Shown here: piece by piece, positions 47,245 to 59,231 of the stretch | How positions within the stretch are numbered: position 1 is the first letter of the stretch | Layout: each line of letters starts with the position of its first letter | DNA from: Ustulina deusta | Taxonomy: Eukaryota; Ascomycota; Sordariomycetes; Xylariales; Xylariaceae | NCBI GenBank assembly: GCA_023159155.1 | Contig: JAJNNX010000003.1 | Span: 310,001 to 374,000 of the forward strand | Direction of reading: 5' to 3' | Length of the DNA stretch: 64,000 nt | Made by a program: the position numbers and the translations under genes | The notes under the pieces: generated by a model | What the model saw: only the letters and a program-made list of their open reading frames with translations | Databases searched by the model: none | What the model was told of the DNA's origin: nothing

Positions 47245-48807
47245 ATGGCCGACCAAGCTGCCCAGGCTCCAGCTGGTGCCGGCGTCGAGGTTGCCCAGGC
47301 GAATGGCGCAGCTCCCACTTCCAACCTTCAGGAGAGCAGCTATGATGTCGAAGTTCAACTAAGCGATCTTCAAAAAGATAAAGAGAACCCGCTAGGATCT
47401 GCTACCACCTTTCAGGAGCTTGGATTGTTAGTCTCATATTGGCATCACGCTGCTTCGTGCCGCCGTCACTGACTTCTGTTTTGCAGGCCACACGAAGTCC
47501 TCGAGGGATTGACCGCTTTGAAATTCTTGAAGCCCTCCAAGGTTCAAGAGAAGGCTCTCCCCCTTATGCTCGCCGACCCTCCCCGGAACATGATCGCACA
47601 GTCTCAGTCAGGAACTGGAAAGACAGCCGCCTTTGTTACTACCGTTCTCTCTCGCGTCGACTTCAGCCAGGCCACCACCCCACAGGCCTTGCTTCTTGCA
47701 CCTAGCCGTGAGCTGGCCCGACAGATCCAAGGTGTCATTACCACCATTGGCCAGTTCATCCCGAATCTCGGCGTTGCAGCTGCTATTCCCGGCTCTATTC
47801 CTCGTGGGGGATCCATCGATAAGGCTATTGTTGTTGGCACCCCGGGCACTGTCACGGACCTCATCCGACGACGTCAGTTTGATACCAAAGCTTTAAAGGT
47901 TCTCGTTATCGACGAAGCCGATAATATGCTGGATCAGCAAGGTCTTGGTGACCAATGTTCCAGAGTTAAGGGGTCGGTCTTCAAAACACTGCATACATCT
48001 GACCGTATAGCGCACTGACTTGTCATGACAGCATGCTTCCAAAGACTATACAAATCCTCCTATTTTCTGCGACTTTTCCCGACAAGGTCTTAAAATACGC
48101 AACTTCTTTTGCTCCTAGTGCGAACATTATCAAGTTGAAGGTTCAAGAACTTACGGTGAAGGGTATTTCTCAAATGTACATGGATTGTCCTGGAGAGACG
48201 GATAAGTACGAGATTCTTTGCAAGCTTTATGGTCTGATGAACATTGGCTCATCGATCATTTTCGTTAAGGTATGGGTAAACGCTGTATTGAATGTTTAAT
48301 ACATGCTAACAATTTCAGACACGTGAGAGTGCATCCCAGATTCAACAGAGCATGGTTCGAGATGGCCACAAGGTGTCGGTCCTGCATGGGGCGTATGAAG
48401 GTAGTGAACGAGACGCCCTGCTCGACGAATTCCGAACTGGCAAGTCTAAGGTCCTCATAACCACTAACGTCCTTGCCCGTGGTATCGATGTTTCTACAGT
48501 CTCTATGGTGATCAACTACGATATACCAATGAAGGGTGCAGGAGAGGCTACGCACGACACGGAGACGTATCTTCACCGAATCGGACGAACTGGTCGCTTT
48601 GGTCGTGTAGGCGTGAGCATTACCTTCATCTCAGACAAGAAAAGTTTCACGGCTTTGCATAACATTGCGAACGACCTTCAGATTGACTTGGTCTCCCTGA
48701 GCCCTGACGATTGGGACGAGACTGAGAAACAGGTCCAGAGAGTCATCAAATCAAGTCGAGCTCAGGCCAACTTTGCTCCGAGTGCTGCTAGCGGAGGACA
48801 GGAGTAA
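47245..48807 (+). CDS. DBP5: DEAD-box ATP-dependent RNA helicase DBP5 (mRNA export)
   Basis: DBP5 remodels mRNPs at the cytoplasmic face of the nuclear pore, with Gle1, inositol hexakisphosphate and Nup159 as partners. There are four exons: 47245-47426, 47487-47972, 48032-48269 and 48319-48807, giving about 464 aa. Motifs are Walker A SQSGTGKT (GTGKT 103-107), PSRELA (Ia), DEAD (203-206) followed by the DBP5-type [20 protein letters not shown] (III), [14 protein letters not shown] (V) and [11 protein letters not shown] (VI). The N-terminal 60 residues are Ala/Gln/Gly-rich, as expected for the regulatory extension. Intron 2 (47973-48031) uses a GTCGGT donor, which is weak but the only one that keeps the frame into [14 protein letters not shown]. 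All introns are 49-60 bp. Confidence 0.97.
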
Positions 48808-50865
48808 TCAGCGCATATATTTTGGGGCAGAGAAAAACATCTCCGCCATAGTTGCCAATCTATTTGCCGGGCGGACTGAGACATGCTGGGATGCCATGAA
48901 GGAATGACTAATGGAGATATTTCGCCCTTGCACGTAGCGGAAAAAGACGTGACCACGTCGAATGGAGTGCCGATATCTAGTGATTCTAAGAAAAAGAGAA
49001 TCGTAGTGTACTGCGTATGGAAGGAGATTATCAGATACCAAAAATGTACGCGAAAAGCCACGAAAAAAAAAAAGAATAAATAAAAGAAGAAAAACAAATC
49101 CCGAACAAGAGAAAGATAGAGAAAGAGGAAGAGAGTCGTCTAGTGACCGAATGTCCGCACATATGCCTCGATGTGCGTCACGGAACAGCAACTCGAGCTT
49201 TCAAATACCCTGGCGTCACGCTCTTCCCTCAACGCCTGATCAGATGCTCTAAACAAGTATTGCTTATTACTGTATTTCGAGCACGACGCTCGGAATACTC
49301 TACTCGGTCCTACGCCAAAACCTCTTGAGATCGGTATACGGGTGGAATTCTGCCGAATTGCATGGCCTATCCAAGCCTCGCATCATACGACGTGACGATG
49401 CGTCAAGATAATTCCAAATAGAGCCAAGTAAAGACGATAGAGAGGAAACTGGCAAGGACCGGCGACGCAGGCACCTCGCCTCAGCAGAGCACTGCTATAT
49501 GTATCTCAACGTATGTACGTGTTGCCATGGTCAGAAGATGTAAGATACGGCCGTCGATAATGGCGGAGGAAGTATATAGCGGCGGGATTCACAAGTAGGG
49601 TTGCAGTTTGGGGCGGAACTGCAGCACAGCCCTGCCCAGTCGGATTTGATCACTCTCGGGAGGATGGATCCGGATGAACGTATAGGGGTGAAGTAGTAGG
49701 GACCGGTAGGTGGGTATTGCGACGAGTAAACAGGTTGGCCGGGTGTGGGGGCTGCAAATGATGTGCATTTTGGCGCCGAACCAGCGAGCGACAGGCTGCT
49801 GCCAGGGGACGACTGTGACGTTTCGACCCCTCCGCTACCGATTCTCCCCGGATCCCAGCACAGAATACCGTATTAGGCAGTGCAAAGATCTCCCCCGCCA
49901 GGCAGGCTGTAGGCGCGCGCAAAAACCAGCAACACACAGCCTGCCATTTGCCGTATATATGGGTCCCTGCACGAGTCTAACTATATAGGTACTATCTATA
50001 ACTGACGGCTGCATGCCGCCTCAGCTTCTCACCACCCCAAGTCCTTGACACAGCAGACCGCCAACTAAGACGGAAATAAACATTCGGGCCAATAAGCATC
50101 CGCACACAGCCCTAAGCGACCTCCTTTGGGACACCTTGACGACGTCGAGCCATCCGTGTACCTGCAAGTGCTGCTATGATGTCCAGCCATATGCAGACGG
50201 GTGCTTGGCGACGAGCCACCAGTGCCAAACTGTGTCATAGTCGTGGTTTGTACACGCGCCATTGACCAATCTTGACGCTGTGATGGGGGCAGATACTCGC
50301 TGCAGTCGAAATGTTTCCTGTAGGCGCTGGCCTTAAGGCATGGTCATGACGGAGCCACCAGTCTCCTAAATGCAATGCTCTGCCTCGGTCTGCAACGACG
50401 TCTTCTTATCCACGCTTCTGCGTTTCCTCTCTATGTCTCTTTTGTTCCGTAGCCTGGTTTTTATTTTTTATTATTTTTATTATTTTTTTCTATTTTTTCT
50501 TATTTCTCAGCCTCTGTATTTTTACCTGGTAATTTAAGCATCTTGAATCGGGCTGTGCTAAACCGTGGGTGAGATGCTGGTCGTCTCTATACAAGGGGTT
50601 CCGAACATCATAGGTCAGTAATGCGAGCTTTTCTTTGCTAGCCATATATCGAGGGGCGCCTCAAGGACGGAGGCCTGAAACATACTATTTCCCTTCCTAC
50701 AACCTGTGTCTTCCTCTGCTGTCTTTCGTGGCAACATCCGATGCTTAGAGTCGTCTATACGACGAGGAAGCAATGCGCCCCCACCGAGAAACGAATCTGA
50801 AAGCAGCCGACTAGTCGTTAGGGATCCTCTTATGCTAACCTCACCTGAAGATACCTCCATATAGG
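48808..50865. other. Intergenic region (2.1 kb)
   Basis: This is the DBP5 3' flank and the upstream region of the CFEM gene. It has A-rich DNA at 49060-49130 and a T/A-rich tract at 50460-50512. No gene is supported. Confidence 0.5.
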
Positions 50866-53523
50866 ATGGCTCGCAAGGCTTCACTCCTTAAGCTTCTTAT
50901 ATGGACCTTCTCAATACCGATAGCCTCCTGTCATTCTGTCGGATTGGGCGGTGATATTGCCTCACTCGTTCCTACCTGTGCCCAGCCCTGCTTGGTGCCA
51001 TTCATAAGATCCAATTATCCAACTGTAGATTGTGGAGCCAACTTCACATTGTCATGCCTATGTCCGGCTCAGTCGATATCCGGCTTCACAGTTGGGGAGG
51101 CTGCATTGCAATGTCTATTGGGATATGTTCAGCTTGGTCGGTGTGATGAGCAAGACGCTAGTGGTGAGATACAGAAATTCCGTTGATGTTGGATATCGGG
51201 CTTTCAGCTAACATGCTTAGGCTCTACCCCAGCGAAGGTCCTGGATATGTGCAGTGGACAGGAGAACGCCTTGCCGAATACTCATCCTGCACTTACAGCG
51301 ACCTTGGTCATACCACCATCAGGGGCTCCGATTTTGTTACCGCCGACATCTTCACAAACAACGATATCAACGCCGTCGACCGTCAGATCAACATGGACAA
51401 CGTTGAAAACGACCACTCACACACCATCTCTCACCACCGCCACCACCACCACTACTCCAAGTTCTTCTTCGGTAATTACAACTATGGTGATGAGCTCATT
51501 GCTGACTTCAGCTCTGGCTTCGAGTCCGACCTTGGCTCCGACCTCTAGCCCAACTCCCGAGCCATCGTCAACGACACGACTTGCCCCGGCGCAGATAGCC
51601 GGAATTTCTGTAGGTGTAGCTGGGGCTATAGCCATCGCAGCGGGCGCTATCTTCTTAGCAAGGTGTATGCGTCGTAGAAGATACCCCGATTCTGAATCTG
51701 AAAAGGCATTCTATCAAAGCGACAACAGCACAGGCGGCCTCGATCCTTTCGAGTCAAGAGGCTCTCGGATTTTTCATATATCGCCTCCTGTTCTTCGAAC
51801 GTCTAGATATCGTCCAGACTTCTTTCCTCGTGCCGCGCCTCCAGCACCACAGTTAGCCCAGCCAGAACCGCCAATTCAGTCTGCAAAGATCGACCGAAAT
51901 ACTATTGGCTTAGCTATTTCACGCCCTCGTAGCTTGGTGCCGCCAAGGCGATCCTCAAAAATACTCTCTTCTGTGATGTCATCACCGCCTCCGGTTGAGG
52001 TGCCACTAGAAAGAAAGCCATCTAAATTGTTGCCCCCAAGGCCAGCTCTAACCCTCAACATTCCGTCGAAACGGGTTACTGCCAGTGCTCCATATTCACA
52101 AGCACCCCCAACAACAGATAGAACGAGTACCTTTACGAATCTGACTGGGTTTGCTGATCTCGACTCCGAGGCCGCCGAGGGCGAGCAGACCTGGCGCCCT
52201 CCGCCCACGGATCCCCAATCGGCCACCACGTTGTATGTTGCCGATAAATATGGCAATTGGGTTCTTAGTAATAGTCATCGTCAGTCTCAGATTGCGCAAA
52301 TCATGGAAGCAGCTGAGCTAGATACGTATACGCCCTTAACAAAGTCACCAATTGAAAAGCAAGAAGAAGCAGCTAAAATGGCTGATGCTATCTCTGCGGC
52401 TACAGCACTACCAAGAGCACCACAGCCAGCCTTTTTATCCCAAGACCCGACGAACTGGGCATATTCCCAGCCCTTGAGCTCATATTCACAAGTTAACGCA
52501 GTCCGGCAGACAGGAAGAAGGAACTCATTTGGTAGGAACAGTGCATCAAGATCTCGGAAAAGTGGCGGTGGGCCTGTGATTAGTCGTTCTGATTCTAAAG
52601 CTTCAGTCACCACGATACAAACTTCTTCAACCGGGGGGAATGAGGACGGATTCACGTACGAAAATGACATCGCTCGGCTATCACAGTTGTCACCTGTTCA
52701 AGAGTCACCAGATCCAGCAAGCAGACGGCCTCGGGTTACTTACCCGAAGATCCCTGGACGCCTAGATGGTGCAACGATTAGATATGTTCCACCACCCAAA
52801 CGACCGAACTTTACTGGTTCGCCATCAGAACAACCAAGCCCAACGCTAGGGGTGGTCTACCCCGTCGAAGATTCGCCTTCGGCATACCCTCTTCCTCTAA
52901 ACCCTAGACGCAAGGAGAGGCGATTTGCACCAATACAGAGGACTGGGTCGGGGTTTACCCCAGAACCGCCTAACGTCGAGGTGTTCCCTCTCCAGAACGT
53001 TGCTCGTCCAAACGAAATTTCAAACTCACGACCATATCCGCGGTCCGACTTTGCACCCGGCCAACTAGCAGAACAATACAGATACGATGATGATTCTCAG
53101 CAGCGGGACCCATTCAGAACACCACCACAACAACGTGTTCCCACATTCACGCCATCACCGCCCTCGCCACACTCCGTGGAGAAGAGATCATTAACTCCGC
53201 CTAGCATTATAGATCGTGGGCGGCCGCAGATTGCATCTGAACGGGCAGCATCGGGCACAAGCTTTGGAACTGTCAGCTCAGCTGCGAGCTCACTCCTCGC
53301 CAAACGGCTTGGCAGCGACAGAGCTGCTGCTCTTGTACTTGACCCAAGTGGAAAGAAGGCACAGCAATGGAGACGACAGGGCGGAGGTGACAACGGCGAA
53401 TTCCTAAGTCCAGACGCCTTCTCGCTAGCATCGCCAAAGGGGACGCTCCCACAAACACCAATATGGCAGCCGAAACTCACACCAACACGGCGAGGTGATG
53501 ATCTTTACTTAAATGTACAATGA
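50866..53523 (+). CDS. CFEM-domain single-pass membrane protein with long cytosolic tail
   Basis: This protein of about 866 aa has exons 50866-51163 and 51221-53523; the intron is 57 bp and its junction completes the CFEM domain. It has a signal peptide (LLKLLIWTFSIPIASC). The eight-cysteine CFEM domain is at about 27-112 (C38, C42, C56, C64, C66, C83, C93, C110); TLSCLCP and VLDMCSGQ are characteristic. A Ser/Thr/Pro-rich stalk (about 115-220) leads to one membrane helix (about 224-247, AQIAGISVGVAGAIAIAAGAIF), an RCMRRRR stop-transfer and a 620-residue, Ser/Pro-rich, apparently disordered cytosolic tail. CFEM proteins are extracellular haem/iron-binding or adhesion proteins. This receptor-like layout differs from the GPI-anchored ones and could signal, which is inference. 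A frame-shifted overlap at 51183-51548 is a shadow. Confidence 0.9.
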
Positions 53524-54711
53524 AAGAGTCATCCGTATTGAGCAGCCAGACGGTCACGATTCGAACCGATTGAAGCTACGCCATCGTTATGTCCAAACCA
53601 CCTTATTTTTTTTCTTTCTTTAATTTGCTCATTGGGCATTTGTACTGATATGGCATCACATTTCGGCCATCTATTTCGGAGCATATCATACTGGTAATGC
53701 TTCATGTGGCCTACAGTTCCTAGATCCAAACAACATTTCCTTTTCAAAATAGCATCGTGGACGGTTTTAACTCGCTGTATTATACCCTATCACGCGATAT
53801 CCCTGATGGTACAAGGGTAGCGATGAATATACATATGGCTCGGCGTTCGGCGGACTGACATTTGAGGCTGGGTGCAGGAGAAAATGTAAATGGCATGGCG
53901 GATGAATCCTTGAGTGACGAAATAGTCCCTTGGGTTGGTTAGAGACGTAGCATCAGACGAGAAAACAACGAATGATGCCAAATATAAAATATAATGAAGT
54001 ACAGCACAGCCGATTTCTGCTCTCGTTTATCCATTGTGATTTGGTTAACCTAGCATGGGGCAGTCTAGCAATGAAGAGAAGACGTTTGGCATGGAGGCTA
54101 CTCATTCCCTGATGTACCTAGGTAGGTAAGGTGGGTGGCACTTGTTCATCGAGAGAGTAATCTAAATACTCAAAAAGAAGAAGGGAGATCTAGGCCACTG
54201 ACTGCCAAAGAAAAGTCTGATATACTGGTAGGTATTAAAACATGAAAACATTTATGCCTTTCAATTGCTGGGGGGGGTTTTTTTTCTTTCCCTTCTTCTT
54301 TCTTCCTGAGCGATTTCAGCAACCAACTGGAGGAGAAAGTATAGCTAGGTACCGCTGGGCTTACCCCAGAGTTAGCTACCCTGTAGCACGGAAAAGTGGG
54401 CCGAAGCGAAGTGGGATGCTTCCCCAAACTTTTTTTTTTTCTTCAGTGATAATAGCTTCCGCCCTTCTATACAGCGGTCTCGTTGAACGCCGTTATATGT
54501 CAAAAGGCCCTGCGTCATAACCCGAACACGCCAACGACGACGAAAATTATCACACACCCTTTTTTTTCACGACAAAATATTCTCACGAATACCCTTGATA
54601 CTCGGCACCGAATCACACGGGCGAACAAAAGATACGATACATTTCCATCCCGATCTATCTGGATTTAGATCTTTCTCCCTCTCTCTTGGAACGCACTCAA
54701 CCCGAGACGCA
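53524..54711. other. Intergenic region
   Basis: This is about 1.2 kb with a TAGGTAGGTAAGG word near 54118-54130, a G8/T8 tract at 54271-54288 and CT/T-rich stretches. No gene is supported. Confidence 0.5.
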
Positions 54712-54993
54712 ATGGCACAGGGGGCGCCGAAGAAAGCAAGCAGCAAGCGGGCGGCGACGACGGGCCGCGCCAACAAGCCGCAGCCGGCGAAGAAGGGGGC
54801 GCGCGTCATCAAGGCGAAGAAGGGCAGCGCCGCCGACAAGCTGCAGCGCAAGCTCGCCGGCGGCATCACCTCCAAGACGGAGCGCCTGCTCGGCGAGCGC
54901 GCCGGACACCTCGAGCTCATCGGGCCCGGGAAGAAGGCGAGGGGCCAGAAGGACGCCGAGGCGAAGAAGGGCGGGAGTCGCAAGTTTGGGTGA
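54712..54993 (+). CDS. UPF0390-family small basic protein (93 aa)
   Basis: This single exon with ATG at 54712 encodes a 93-aa protein rich in Lys, Ala, Arg and Gly. The start MAQGAPKKASSKR and the block GARVIKAKKGSAADKLQRKL match the pattern of the UPF0390 (DUF2462) family, whose human member is the Leydig-cell-tumour 10-kDa protein homologue (C19orf53). The C-terminal half (SKTERLLGERAGHLEL) would be the second conserved helix. It ends with a Lys/Gly-rich tail. Composition suggests a nucleolar or ribosome-associated protein, but function is not established. The exon is strikingly GC-rich (its antisense strand also stays open, an artefact of that composition). The CT-rich sequence just upstream fits a fungal leader of a highly expressed gene. 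Confidence 0.78.
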   Translation: MAQGAPKKASSKRAATTGRANKPQPAKKGARVIKAKKGSAADKLQRKLAGGITSKTERLLGERAGHLELIGPGKKARGQKDAEAKKGGSRKFG

Positions 54994-56003
54994 GGGCGGC
55001 GGCGACGGAGCTGGACGGCTGGCCTTTTTTTTTCTTTCTTTTTTTTCTTGGGGATTGGTTGGTTGGTTGGTTGGTTGATTGAGAATGAACGCGAGGAGGC
55101 GTGGTGGGCGTGAATGGGATATTTTATTTGCCTCCCGTGGAGTCAAGCAGGCATTCTAGCGTGGCGTGCGGCCCGGACGACCGACGTTCCGGCCTGGACG
55201 CGAGAGGAATACGCCGGCGCGGTGGCCGCGGGCTGGGAGAGATACTCCTCGTGAACGGTGTCGGCGTTGTGCCCGCTGCCTATTCGACAGGCCTATTCAG
55301 CTTCTGCGCCACACGACCGAGCGTGCCCTCCAACGACATGGTACGAGGATAGAGGTGGGGACGGACGCGTCGGAAATACCTAGCTATGAGCATGAGATCG
55401 GCTGGGCGGGCAGCTGTAGCAAAACGCCGCTGCTCGGGATATGTGCATACCCCGACTCCTCCACCGATGCCAGCCGGCACAAACATCGCGGGCTCGTAAT
55501 CGTACTGCTGCCTATCTTGTCACTCTCCACAGCTGGAAGACTGCTGCAGATAGAGTCGGACCAGGCCTGTGTATACAAGGAAGTTCACACAATTGAAGAT
55601 GGCGCTGTTCGATTTTCAATATATCCAGCATAGTGGCTGTATGGTTGCTCTCTCCGCCTTAGTGCTTGTTCACATACCGGTTCACTACTCTATCTCGCCT
55701 ACTCTCGCCAGAGCATACGAAGTTTGCTACTACACCGGCACCTTTTGGCATTGCGAGGTGGCAGCAGTAGGATCCGCATCCTCGGCACTCGAGGTATTCA
55801 GACCAAAATCTCACCCCTTGGCAAAGTTGAAAGTGTTTCGTAGATAATTCAAAATAAATCCGTCCACAAACGGTTGATTCTTCTCTGATGAATAAGTACC
55901 TAATGCATGGGGTATCATCAAATTCTAATGCTCTCGGATAAGGCGCCAGGGCCTATGCTACAATTCTATACAGTCATTTTTTATGTACAAATATATGGTG
56001 ATT
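54994..56003. other. Convergent 3' intergenic region
   Basis: This is about 1 kb between convergent genes. It has a T-rich tract at 55026-55048 followed by a (GGTT)n run at about 55056-55076. Reading frames at 55101-55850 have no recognisable content. Confidence 0.5.
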
Positions 56004-58670
56004 CTACACCTTTAAGAAATGTACGGTAGGTCCGGTAAGATTTCTAATGGGTAGACTGGAGTTGACACGCGAATGCTTCTTGATCCGTCGCCTCTTGCCG
56101 CGAGCGTCGATCATTGGAACATCCAATGTCCCACGGGGCTTAGCTAATGCTTTGAGAGTCTTGGTTGTGACTGGCCTTAGGGCTCGAATGGGTTCATTTG
56201 ACGAGAATTGTTGCGTCCCTTCAACGTTCGAAGCACCGGGTTTAGTGACAGAATCCCAGCGTGGAACCTTTGCATTTGAAAATTTATCCGGTGCCTTTCG
56301 TATCTCTTCTAGTTGAGCAATGGCTTGCCTTTTCAAAGGGCTAGGGAGCATATTAAAAGCCTTGATTGTTGAGTCGTCGGGCTGGAAGCCGGCTTTTTCA
56401 AGTGACCATATCGCTTTTACAACGCCACTCGCATTGCGTGTTCGAGCGAAGGCCTGGATAAGGGCATTCCACGTTGGTAGGGTTTGCCGGACGCTGTCAA
56501 TGTTGGTAATCATATCGAAAATAGCGACTACGCCGCTCGTGTCATTATGGTTCTTGAGTCCATTAAGGAGTATAGTCCAGGTATGAACGGATGGGGTATG
56601 ATGATGTAAATTGTAGCCAAGTCGTCTCTTTTCCATTGTCGCAGCATGGATCTTCTTCCGCACTTGGTTTATGGAGAAACCGATTGTCTCTTGAAATTGC
56701 AATAGAGTGCGCAGAAATATATCAAATACTAGGGTGCCATGATGTGCGAGGAGGCCCAGCGCCGTTGGATCCTTCCGATTCACCAAATTCGAGAAGACGA
56801 AGTAGTAGCGAACCGCGTACTTTGGCGTAGCAAGGGATCGCATATGAGCACCTATCATTAGGCATAATGTAATACTATCCGGCTGCATAAGCCTATTATC
56901 TGGCTGTGGCATCAAAGATTCGGCCAGTCTCGTGGAGGACGTGGAATATTTTGGCTTCACACTCGTCCCCACCAAATTTTCTAGCGAGAATAGCGTGAAC
57001 TTTTGCAAGGGAGCAAGGTCATAAAATTTGGCGTAGAGTTCAAGCATGGGGCGCCAGGCATTATTCACTTTCTTTCGCTGTCTTCGCCTTTGTTCAACTT
57101 GCGACTCGTTCTCTCGAAAGAGCAGATCTAGAAAGTCATTAACAAGGACGGGGGACCAAGCATTACGGGACGTAATGATGTGGAATATATGGTCTAAGGA
57201 GGTACTATCGAGATTACGTTTTGACCCATTGAGTAGGATGGAGTAAACGTGATGATCGGGTTGTAACCCGTGTTGAAGCATGAGGTGAAAGATCTTCCAT
57301 GCGGTATCAAGATGACCGCGAATACAGAAATTGCGCATTAAAGCTGACAGTCCTAACAAATTTGGGGAGAAGCCTTGCTTGATAAGAAATTCGAAGAGAA
57401 GATCTGGTGCAGCTTGCTGATCTGGCAAGGGCTCGTTTTCGTCCAAGGTGAGCAATGAGGTACACACGCTCGCAGCGGCGGGACTGTTGAGATCAAATCC
57501 CGGCATACCTGTTAATATGCGAAGAATATCTACGGCGTACACTTTTGTATCGTGAGCTTTGGCAAGGCGACTTGCCACGTGTAGCAAAGTATTTGCGTGG
57601 AATGGATGCTCCAGAGTCTTGAGCAGCTCAAAGCGCCGGATAAGTTCGAAGGTTGACAGAGGGGAGAGGATCGAGAGCAACACAGTTTGCTCTAGGGCCA
57701 GATATCTCGGTGGGGATTTGTCGAGCACGAGAATGGCTATCGCCTTGATTTCTTGCTGGACCTGGTCACCTTCACTGTGGGCACCCCTTTGAAGTGCCAA
57801 TTGGCGACGACGGCAGAGGAGGTAAATCAAGTCCTCTACAACGTAACTTGGGCACCAGGAGGGGTCGAACGTGGATTGAATCAAGGTCGGTAGTCTGTGC
57901 GGTTCCGATGCTGCCATAGAAAGCACAATTTGTGGCCAGAGACGTTCTCGCCTATCCCCGTCTAATCTTTGCCATGCGGTCCTCATCGGTGCGAGCTCCT
58001 CTTCATGAGAGGTGGCCTCAGATATAGCGTCACTTGTGCTCGGGTTGTCCTCCTGGACAGAAGACGCAGAAACGACATTCTGCAGGGCAGCAGCGAAGTC
58101 TTGCTTCCAAGCAAGATACTCGTCTAATCGCCGCGCCGCGACCTCCATGTCCCAGCGACCCCAGAGCAGCCGTTCCAACTGGCCCACTGCATGACGTGCT
58201 TCCTGACGGGAGAGGCCATATAACGCCACTAGATCTTCACGAAATAAGACGTAGTCCCCACGCGCAGCTAAGACCTTGGCCTTGAACTCGCGCCCATTGT
58301 TGGCCAGCGGCAGGCTGGCTAGGCGCTTTACGGTTGCTGTCCTCCGTGGGATAAATTTCCAAACTTTGCCCTCGTAGCAGACCGTGATGTCATTGGTCTC
58401 TCTGTCTTGTCCTTGAGGCGGCGGATCGAGGGAGGGGAGCAGCGCAGAAGGGCTTTCTCCGCCATCCCCCTCGGGAAGCACACTTGGGTGTCGAGATGGT
58501 GAAGACTCGGCGTTCCAACCTCGGTGTCGGATGGGCAGGACCACGGCGTGCGCTGGTCGCTCGGCTGGGATTACTTGGGTGTGCAATGGACTTTTGTTGA
58601 GTCTAGACAGTCGGAAGGAAGATCTTGCAAGTCGCGCGGCGCATTGTCGACATAGAAAGGGAGTTGGCAT
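56004..58670 (-). CDS. Pentatricopeptide-repeat protein, probably mitochondrial
   Basis: This intronless gene encodes 888 aa, starting at the ATG at 58668-58670. The N-terminus (MPTPFLCRQCAARLARSSFR) is basic, lacks acids and looks like a mitochondrial presequence. The middle is helical, with PPR-like repeats of about 35 residues: examples include NLLGLSALMRNFCIRGHLD, GLQPDHHVYSILLNGSKR, HTWTILLNGLKNHNDTSG, and VRQTLPTWNALIQAFARTR followed by GFQPDDSTI. Organellar PPR proteins bind RNA and support mitochondrial transcript processing or translation; the specific target here is unknown. The C-terminal 100 aa are Lys/Arg-rich. The conserved segment GKVWKFIPRRTATVKRLASL near residue 105 may help identify the orthologue. 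It is transcribed divergently from the Cwf18 gene. Confidence 0.85.
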   Translation of the reverse strand: MPTPFLCRQCAARLARSSFRLSRLNKSPLHTQVIPAERPAHAVVLPIRHRGWNAESSPSRHPSVLPEGDGGESPSALLPSLDPPPQGQDRETNDITVCYEGKVWKFIPRRTATVKRLASLPLANNGREFKAKVLAARGDYVLFREDLVALYGLSRQEARHAVGQLERLLWGRWDMEVAARRLDEYLAWKQDFAAALQNVVSASSVQEDNPSTSDAISEATSHEEELAPMRTAWQRLDGDRRERLWPQIVLSMAASEPHRLPTLIQSTFDPSWCPSYVVEDLIYLLCRRRQLALQRGAHSEGDQVQQEIKAIAILVLDKSPPRYLALEQTVLLSILSPLSTFELIRRFELLKTLEHPFHANTLLHVASRLAKAHDTKVYAVDILRILTGMPGFDLNSPAAASVCTSLLTLDENEPLPDQQAAPDLLFEFLIKQGFSPNLLGLSALMRNFCIRGHLDTAWKIFHLMLQHGLQPDHHVYSILLNGSKRNLDSTSLDHIFHIITSRNAWSPVLVNDFLDLLFRENESQVEQRRRQRKKVNNAWRPMLELYAKFYDLAPLQKFTLFSLENLVGTSVKPKYSTSSTRLAESLMPQPDNRLMQPDSITLCLMIGAHMRSLATPKYAVRYYFVFSNLVNRKDPTALGLLAHHGTLVFDIFLRTLLQFQETIGFSINQVRKKIHAATMEKRRLGYNLHHHTPSVHTWTILLNGLKNHNDTSGVVAIFDMITNIDSVRQTLPTWNALIQAFARTRNASGVVKAIWSLEKAGFQPDDSTIKAFNMLPSPLKRQAIAQLEEIRKAPDKFSNAKVPRWDSVTKPGASNVEGTQQFSSNEPIRALRPVTTKTLKALAKPRGTLDVPMIDARGKRRRIKKHSRVNSSLPIRNLTGPTVHFLKV

Positions 58671-59231
58671 GGTCCGATATCTTCGCCGCGACTCGAGTCA
58701 CACTCTTCATGGCTGTGACACAGCAAGGGTTCTTTGGTTGGGAGGCACTTCGTCACGTCCGCTTCATCGTGGCAGGAGGGTAAGCCGGCTCGGTGGCTTT
58801 AGAAGCATAGTAATGAATATTTGCCACTCAAGGTGATACCTTAGGGAGGTACCTAGGTAAGCGACAAGCTCGAAGTGAAAGTCGAATCTGAAAGCCTCAT
58901 CGCACATTACCACATGCAATTCGAGACCTTATCCGAATGCTTATCGGTCTTATCAATCTGCACTGCTGGAACATTTTCGCAGGGGGTTAGCGGATACCAT
59001 AGCTCTCGGGACCTACCTAACCCACCTAGGTAGACTGCTAGGTACTGGTCGCTATGAATCAATGCTGTCTCTCCATCCCTACTACCATAAGGTATCGTCA
59101 TTCCTTTCTTCGGCACACTCTAAAGCTGGAGTTCTAACCTCTAGTAAGACGCGAATTACTTAGCCCTGCAATACTTCACTGCACTTCGAGCTCAGCAATT
59201 ATCGCAATATTATCTCCAGCCGCCCATCAGA
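58671..59231. promoter_or_regulatory. Divergent intergenic region, PPR gene / Cwf18
   Basis: This is 561 bases with TACCTAGGTA-type words at about 58845-58858 and 59012-59045. No other feature is seen. Confidence 0.5.

Noticed and set aside
51183..51548. 121-codon frame overlapping the CFEM gene
   Set aside because: It crosses the intron acceptor in another frame, and its His-rich run is the Thr/Pro stalk read out of frame.
54686..55146. Long frames antisense to and overlapping the UPF0390 gene
   Set aside because: Open only because of extreme GC and purine bias; the sense frame from 54712 has the family motif and an ATG.
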